Assembly: GCF_001509475.1 (NCBI RefSeq)
Contig: NZ_LLZG01000062.1
Coordinates: 1-16,801 of the forward strand
DNA: 16,801 nucleotides
From: Streptomyces regalis
Lineage (GTDB): Bacteria; Actinomycetota; Actinomycetes; Streptomycetales; Streptomycetaceae
Reading direction: 5' to 3'
How positions within the stretch are numbered: the stretch's first letter is position 1; each line of letters starts with the position of its first letter. This document shows, in pieces, positions 13,262 to 16,801 of the stretch. Below the pieces are notes generated by a model. The model had not been told where the DNA came from. It was given only the letters and a program-made list of their open reading frames with translations, and did no database searches. The position numbers and the translations under genes are program-made.

Positions 13262-13969
13262 TCAGTGACCGGCCGTCGTCTGAGAGGCGCTGTCGGACGG
13301 GGTCGCCGCACCGGCGCCGGCGCCGGTACCGGCCTCGGTGCCGTCCGTGGACGTCGCGCTCGCGGAGGCCCCGTCGGCCGGGGCGGCCGGCGTGCCCGCC
13401 TCAGGGGATCCGGTCGGCGAGGCGGTCGGGGAGGACGTCCTGCCCGGCACTGCCGGGACCTCGGTCGGGCCCCAGCTCTCGAAGTAGTGCTCGGCCGGGA
13501 CGACGAACGCCCGCAGGCTGACGTCACCCGTCTTGCTGAAGGTGAAGGTGATCTTCTGGGCGTTGCCGTCCTGGATGGCCTCGCGGCTGCCGGGCAGCAC
13601 GGCGGAGGCGTTGTCCTTGCCGCCGAGGATCAGCGAGCCGCCGGCCGGGATGGTCAGGCTGCCCCCCTTGGCGGGCTTGAGCTGGGCGGTCTTGTCGGTG
13701 CCGTCCACCTTGATCGCGTCCAGCGTCTGGGCGGTGCGGCCGGAATTGAACAGGGTCGCGGAGATCGCGGCAGGGCCGGTCGACTCCAGGTCAGGCTGGG
13801 TGATGACGATGGCGTTCTGGATCTTGATGTCGCCGACCGTGGTGGCCGCGTTGTCCGGCTTGATCTCCAGCGTCTGGCTGTTGTTGCCGGCGGCGCACGC
13901 ACCGAGCGACGTGATCGAGAACGCGATGGCGGCCGCGGCGAGGGCGCCGCGTCGAAGGCTGCTGCTCAC
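13262..13969 (-). CDS. LpqE-like lipoprotein
   Basis: A 235-residue secreted lipoprotein. The N-terminus has SLRR, a hydrophobic core (about 9-21) and the lipobox SLGAC with lipid-bearing Cys25. Residues 30-160 are a beta-rich domain (SGPAAISATLFNSG-type pattern, here STGPAAISATLFNSGRTAQTL, and GGSLILGG) like the copper-chaperone/DUF461-related fold of LpqE. The last 70 residues are Ser/Thr/Pro/Ala/Gly-rich and probably disordered. In mycobacteria lpqE also lies beside carD-ispD-ispF-cysS, so conserved position supports orthology; function is not established. The GTG start at 13969 follows AAGGAG with an 11-nt spacer. A promoter is possible at 14033-14005 on the - strand (CTGACA, 17 bp, TACGCG). 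Confidence 0.85.
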   Translation of the reverse strand: MSSSLRRGALAAAAIAFSITSLGACAAGNNSQTLEIKPDNAATTVGDIKIQNAIVITQPDLESTGPAAISATLFNSGRTAQTLDAIKVDGTDKTAQLKPAKGGSLTIPAGGSLILGGKDNASAVLPGSREAIQDGNAQKITFTFSKTGDVSLRAFVVPAEHYFESWGPTEVPAVPGRTSSPTASPTGSPEAGTPAAPADGASASATSTDGTEAGTGAGAGAATPSDSASQTTAGH

Positions 13970-14004
13970 GGCGGCGGCAACTCCTTGACTCGAACGGGGG
14001 CGGG

Positions 14005-14033
14005 CGCGTAAAGCCGCCCTAAGTGTGTGTCAG
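14005..14033 (-). promoter_or_regulatory. candidate promoter of the lipoprotein gene
   Basis: On the - strand CTGACA (14033-14028) is 17 bp from TACGCG (14010-14005), close to TTGACA/TANNNT except for the last -10 base. It would give a leader of about 30 nt. Confidence 0.4.
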
Positions 14034-14550
14034 CGGCCTTAGGTTACCGAGCCGTTCCCGCGCGACCGCACCCGACCCTCCCCTGAGCGGCGATGTGCTG
14101 TCGAAGTACCTCTTCCACCACCCGTCACTTCACCCACAAGTGACCCCGGAGTCACATTGCCCGCGCGCTCGTCCGCCATTCACATAAGCCCCCTCCAAGC
14201 CACCTTCCAAGCCCCCTTCCGAGCCCCCGCGCAAAATTTCCGTGAAGGAATGCGCGACCCTCCCGAAATTGATCACCGGCTGTGCTGCCGACCTGGCTGT
14301 GATCAATTCCGGATTCGGCCGGTACCCGACTCCGGACATCGAACGGAGTAGCGTAAGTCGCACACTTGGAACCGGACATATGTGGACGTTCGGCCACTCG
14401 GACGTGCCTCCGGATGTGGGTGACGTGCGTGTTTCGCCTCGCCCGCAGAGCCGCTCCGACCTGCGAATACCTTCTTCCGGTCGGCCCGCGAAGCACGTTC
14501 CTGTTGGAGTTGTCAAGCCCCGAGATATGCCCTGACCTGCGAAAACGCCA
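14034..14550. other. gene-free stretch upstream of carD
   Basis: The gap between the lipoprotein gene and carD is 638 bp. I find no supported gene. It holds a GTGAC-N6-GTCAC dyad (14140-14155), degenerate C-rich repeats of a CCTTCCAAGCCCC type (14188-14228), and a long inverted repeat (14263-14312). Base composition is less G+C-rich than the coding DNA. A 97-codon frame at 14242-14535 lacks codon bias and a ribosome-binding site. Confidence 0.5.
14263..14312. repeat. 16-bp inverted repeat upstream of carD
   Basis: CCGAAATTGATCACCG (14263-14278) and CTGTGATCAATTCCGG (14297-14312) pair at 14 of 16 positions, with 18 nt between. The core AATTGATCA/TGATCAATT is perfect, and each arm contains the palindrome TGATCA. 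It may be an operator pair or the stem of an RNA. Confidence 0.7.
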
Positions 14551-14579
14551 TTCAGAACCCGCAGTTTCCGTGTTACCCT
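14551..14579 (+). promoter_or_regulatory. candidate carD promoter
   Basis: TTCAGA (14551-14556), a 17-bp spacer and TACCCT (14574-14579). Transcription would start near 14586, giving a leader of about 22 nt that contains GGAAGGGG (14590-14597). Confidence 0.5.
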
Positions 14580-14607
14580 GGATAGCCACGGAAGGGGTAC
14601 CTGTCAC

Positions 14608-15090
14608 ATGACGTTCAAGGTTGGCGACACCGTGGTCTATCCCCATCACGGGGCCGCGCTGATCGAGGCCATCGAAACTCGCCAGATCAAAGGCGTGGAC
14701 AAGACCTACTTGGTGCTGAAGGTCGCCCAGGGTGACCTGACGGTACGTGTGCCAGCGGACAATGCGGAGTTCGTCGGCGTGCGTGATGTGGTCGGTCAGG
14801 ACGGGCTGGACCGGGTCTTCGAGGTGCTGCGCGCGCCGTACGCCGAGGAGCCCACGAACTGGTCGCGTCGTTACAAGGCAAATCTGGAGAAGCTCGCCTC
14901 CGGCGATGTCATCAAGGTCGCGGAAGTCGTGCGTGACCTGTGGCGTCGTGAGCGGGAGCGTGGACTCTCCGCCGGTGAGAAGCGCATGCTCGCCAAGGCC
15001 CGCCAGATCCTGGTGAGCGAACTCGCTCTTGCGGAGAACACCAACGAGGACAAGGCCGAGGCCCTGCTCGACGAGGTCCTCGCGTCCTGA
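14608..15090 (+). CDS. carD: RNA polymerase-binding transcription regulator CarD
   Basis: Essential actinobacterial factor that binds the RNA polymerase beta subunit and stabilises the open promoter complex at rRNA and many other promoters (family knowledge). The 160-residue protein has the CarD_TRCF/Tudor-like RNAP-interaction domain at the N-terminus ([20 protein letters not shown] to about residue 55). A helical DNA-binding domain follows. The conserved Trp85 in [17 protein letters not shown] (80-96) is the residue that wedges into the upstream edge of the -10 bubble, and [24 protein letters not shown] (105-128) is typical. The ATG at 14608 follows GGAAGGGG by 10 nt. Length matches the family. 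A terminator follows at once, so carD seems transcribed apart from ispD. Confidence 0.97.
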   Translation: MTFKVGDTVVYPHHGAALIEAIETRQIKGVDKTYLVLKVAQGDLTVRVPADNAEFVGVRDVVGQDGLDRVFEVLRAPYAEEPTNWSRRYKANLEKLASGDVIKVAEVVRDLWRRERERGLSAGEKRMLAKARQILVSELALAENTNEDKAEALLDEVLAS

Positions 15091-15110
15091 CGCGGTCATC
15101 CGCCTCAGTT

Positions 15111-15132
15111 CAGCACACTGCTGTGTTGTTTT
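15111..15132 (+). terminator. carD terminator
   Basis: CAGCACA (15111-15117) and TGTGTTG (15122-15128) pair with one G-T around CTGC, directly followed by TTTT and an A-run. It is short but has a true U-tract, 20 nt after the carD stop. Confidence 0.65.
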
Positions 15133-15196
15133 AAAAAAGTGCCGCGGTGCCCGATGACGTATTTCTCGTCGCCGGGCGCTGCGGCATGTTCGTGCT

Positions 15197-15225
15197 CGGA
15201 CGCCGTATGTCTTCCGGACGCCGTA
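15197..15225. repeat. 18-bp-period direct repeat between carD and ispD
   Basis: CGGACGCCGTA occurs at 15197-15207 and 15215-15225, about 160-190 bp before ispD. The rest of the 293-bp carD-ispD gap shows the carD terminator and no gene. Confidence 0.5.
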
Positions 15226-15383
15226 CGCGGGTTCACCCTCGAAGGGAGATCCCCCGATACTTGGCGTGCCGGGCCCGGGCTGCTGGCTCGACCGGTGTCA
15301 CGGAAGGGTCCGGTCAAGGCGTCGCGCCCGGCACGCTGAGGCCATACCCACGTAGGCCGAGCACACAAACCTGACAGGAACCG

Positions 15384-16136
15384 ATGTCTGACGATTCGCG
15401 CCCTTCGCCCGCGGAAATCCGTACTGCCGCCGTGATCCCCGCCGCCGGCCGGGGCGTACGCCTGGGTCCGGGCGCCCCCAAAGCGCTCCGCGCGCTGAAC
15501 GGCACGCCCATGCTGATCCACGCGGTCCGTGCGCTGGCCGCGTCCCGCGCCGTCTCCCTGGTCGTGGTCGTGGCCCCGCCCGACGGCGCCGGCGAGGTGA
15601 AGTCGCTGCTCGACGCGCACGCGCTGCCCGAGCGCACCGACTTCCTCGTAGTCCCCGGCGGCGAGAGCCGACAGGAGTCCGTGAAGCTGGGGCTGGACGC
15701 GCTGCCGGCCGCGTACGACATCGTGCTGGTCCACGACGCCGCCCGGCCCCTCGTCCCGGTCGACACGGTCGACGCCGTCATCGAGGCCGTACGAGAAGGC
15801 GCCCCGGCGGTCGTTCCGGCGCTGCCCCTCGCGGACACGGTGAAGGAAGTCGAGCCCGCGGCGGCCGCGGGGGAGCCGGAGCCGGTGGTCGCGACGCCCG
15901 AACGGGCTCGGCTGCGGGCCGTGCAGACCCCGCAGGGCTTCGACCGCGCGACGCTGGTCCGTGCCCACGAGACGGTCACCGACAACGTCACCGACGACGC
16001 GAGCATGGTCGAGCAGCTGGGCGAGACGGTCGTGGTCGTGCCCGGCCACGAGGAGGCCTTCAAGGTCACGCGCCCGCTGGACCTGGTCCTGGCGGAGGCG
16101 GTCCTGGCACGCCGGAGGCTGAACGATGGCTTCTGA
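15384..16136 (+). CDS. ispD: 2-C-methyl-D-erythritol 4-phosphate cytidylyltransferase
   Basis: Third step of the MEP isoprenoid pathway: MEP + CTP gives CDP-ME + PPi, in the cytosol. The 250-residue protein has the nucleotide-binding loop [11 protein letters not shown] (18-28) and Lys33, the pair that holds [15 protein letters not shown] (114-125) carries the Mg-binding Asp118. QTPQGF (181-186), TDDASMVE (203-210) and the MEP-contacting [12 protein letters not shown] (227-238) follow. An insertion rich in Ala/Glu/Pro (about 155-172) lengthens it slightly. AGGA lies 4-5 nt before the ATG at 15384. The end overlaps ispF by 11 nt, so translation is coupled. Confidence 0.96.
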   Translation: MSDDSRPSPAEIRTAAVIPAAGRGVRLGPGAPKALRALNGTPMLIHAVRALAASRAVSLVVVVAPPDGAGEVKSLLDAHALPERTDFLVVPGGESRQESVKLGLDALPAAYDIVLVHDAARPLVPVDTVDAVIEAVREGAPAVVPALPLADTVKEVEPAAAAGEPEPVVATPERARLRAVQTPQGFDRATLVRAHETVTDNVTDDASMVEQLGETVVVVPGHEEAFKVTRPLDLVLAEAVLARRRLNDGF

Positions 16137-16623
16137 GCAGCTTCCGGTGCTGCCCCAGGTGGGCATCGGCACCGACATCCACGCCTTCGAGGAGGGCCGC
16201 GAACTGTGGTGCGCGGGCCTGAAGTGGGAGGGCGAAGGGCCGGGCCTCGCCGGGCACTCCGACGCGGACGTCGTCGCGCACGCCGCGTGCAACGCGCTGT
16301 TCTCGGCGGCCGGCCTCGGCGACCTGGGCCGGCACTTCGGCACCGGGCGGCCCGAGTGGTCCGGGGCCTCGGGGGTCGTACTCCTGACGGAGGCGGCACG
16401 GATCGTGCGCGAGGCGGGCTTTCGGATCGGCAACATCGCCGTACAGGTCGTGGGCCCGCGTCCGAAGATCGGCAAGCGCAGGGACGAGGCCCAGAAGATC
16501 CTGTCGGAGGCGGCCGGCGCACCGGTATCGGTGTCGGGAGCGACGACGGACGGGCTGGGCTTCCCAGGCCGCGGCGAAGGCTTGATGGCAGTGGCAACGG
16601 CGTTGGTGGTACGACAGGCGTGA
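16126..16623 (+). CDS. ispF: 2-C-methyl-D-erythritol 2,4-cyclodiphosphate synthase
   Basis: Fifth step of the MEP pathway: closes CDP-ME 2-phosphate to ME-2,4-cyclodiphosphate with release of CMP; works as a trimer with a divalent metal at each active site. The 165 residues show GTDIHAF (15-21; metal ligands Asp17, His19), [19 protein letters not shown] (41-59; His44 and metal ligand His52), GDLGRHF (65-71), and the CMP-binding [14 protein letters not shown] (139-152). All expected residues are present. GGAGG (16114-16118) is 7 nt before the ATG, inside ispD. ispE is not adjacent, as is usual in actinobacteria. Confidence 0.96.
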   Translation: MASEQLPVLPQVGIGTDIHAFEEGRELWCAGLKWEGEGPGLAGHSDADVVAHAACNALFSAAGLGDLGRHFGTGRPEWSGASGVVLLTEAARIVREAGFRIGNIAVQVVGPRPKIGKRRDEAQKILSEAAGAPVSVSGATTDGLGFPGRGEGLMAVATALVVRQA

Positions 16624-16677
16624 CTGAGCCGACATTGAGGGGCGCGGGCACTGCCCCACGCATCCCCATCGGCCCAC

Positions 16678-16683
16678 TACCCT
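16678..16683 (+). promoter_or_regulatory. -10 element of a likely leaderless cysS transcript
   Basis: TACCCT ends 7 nt before the cysS GTG (16691). No Shine-Dalgarno is seen in front of the start codon. Confidence 0.4.
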
Positions 16684-16690
16684 AGGTGCC

Positions 16691-16801
16691 GTGACTATTC
16701 GCCTGTACGACACCAGTGCCCGGCAGATCCGTGACTTCACCCCGCTCACGCCGGGCTGTGTCTCGATCTACCTCTGTGGCGCCACCGTGCAGGCCGCGCC
16801 G
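16691..16801 (+). CDS. cysS: cysteinyl-tRNA synthetase, N-terminal 37 codons (cut by window end)
   Basis: Charges tRNA-Cys. Only the start is in the window: from GTG 16691 the frame reads TIRLYDTSARQIRDF, then VSIYLCGATVQAAP. LCGATVQAAP is the N-terminal class I synthetase motif of CysRS; its Cys (residue 29) is the first ligand of the active-site zinc. The actinobacterial context ispD-ispF-cysS supports the call. It could also be the related mycothiol ligase MshC, but that gene is normally elsewhere and differs in this motif region. It begins 67 nt after ispF. Confidence 0.92.
   Translation, partial: MTIRLYDTSARQIRDFTPLTPGCVSIYLCGATVQAAP

Noticed and set aside
14140..14155. Crp-type site
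   Set aside because: GTGA and TCAC are 8 bp apart, not the 6 bp of TGTGA-N6-TCACA.
14242..14535. 97-codon plus-strand frame upstream of carD
   Set aside because: Third-position G+C is not raised, there is no Shine-Dalgarno, and an inverted repeat lies inside it.
15231..15241. GTTCACCCTCG resembling a PHO direct-repeat unit before ispD
   Set aside because: A single unit: neither neighbouring 11-mer matches, whereas PhoP sites need at least two.
1..16801. tRNA genes, rRNA, CRISPR arrays, complete insertion sequences, TTA (bldA-type) leucine codons in the real genes
   Set aside because: Looked for and not seen. Repeats present are too few and irregular for CRISPR, and the only mobile trace is the tnpB-like relict.

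Overview
The window reads as a chromosomal segment from a Streptomyces or a close relative. Evidence: very high G+C with strongly biased third codon positions, GTG starts, mycothiol synthesis (mshA), an actinobacterial CarD, and the order carD-ispD-ispF-cysS next to an LpqE-like lipoprotein gene. The order mshA, ybjN-like, gpm, SCO4226-like nickel-binding genes, phoU, phoR-phoP, lipoprotein, carD, ispD, ispF, cysS resembles what I recall of the S. coelicolor SCO4204-SCO4235 region. That match is from memory, not from a search.

Left part (1-5640): mshA and a YbjN-domain gene overlap by 8 nt on the + strand. An AraC-type regulator (-) and a DUF2000 protein (+) diverge from a 49-bp gap. An MFS exporter (-) and 2,3-BPG-dependent phosphoglycerate mutase (+) diverge from a 151-bp gap. 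A strong hairpin terminator follows gpm.

Middle accessory part (5640-9960): a decayed secreted-protein gene (+), then only minus-strand genes. These are a CMD-family protein, a two-gene unit of a trypsin/V8-like protease plus a small carboxypeptidase-regulatory-like domain protein, two tandem SCO4226/DUF4242-type nickel-binding proteins, and a 54-residue protein with seven cysteines in its last 20 residues. The last one is a short gene that automatic calling would easily miss. It has a strong Shine-Dalgarno, its own perfect hairpin terminator, and sits between phoU and the nickel-binding genes.

Right part (9960-16801): phoU (-) and phoR-phoP (+) diverge across 410 bp that hold a PHO-box-like direct repeat and three further short repeat families. 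Behind phoP lie a relict that looks like the 3' end of a tnpB gene and a bidirectional hairpin. The LpqE-like lipoprotein gene (-) follows, then a 638-bp gene-free stretch with a long inverted repeat, then carD, ispD and ispF (overlapping) and the first 37 codons of cysS.

Functionally, most genes are housekeeping (mycothiol, glycolysis, phosphate sensing, transcription control, MEP isoprenoid pathway, Cys-tRNA). The most interesting material is the Cys-rich mini-protein/nickel-binding cluster, the protease module, the repeat-filled phoU-phoR control region and the tnpB relict at the end of phoP.
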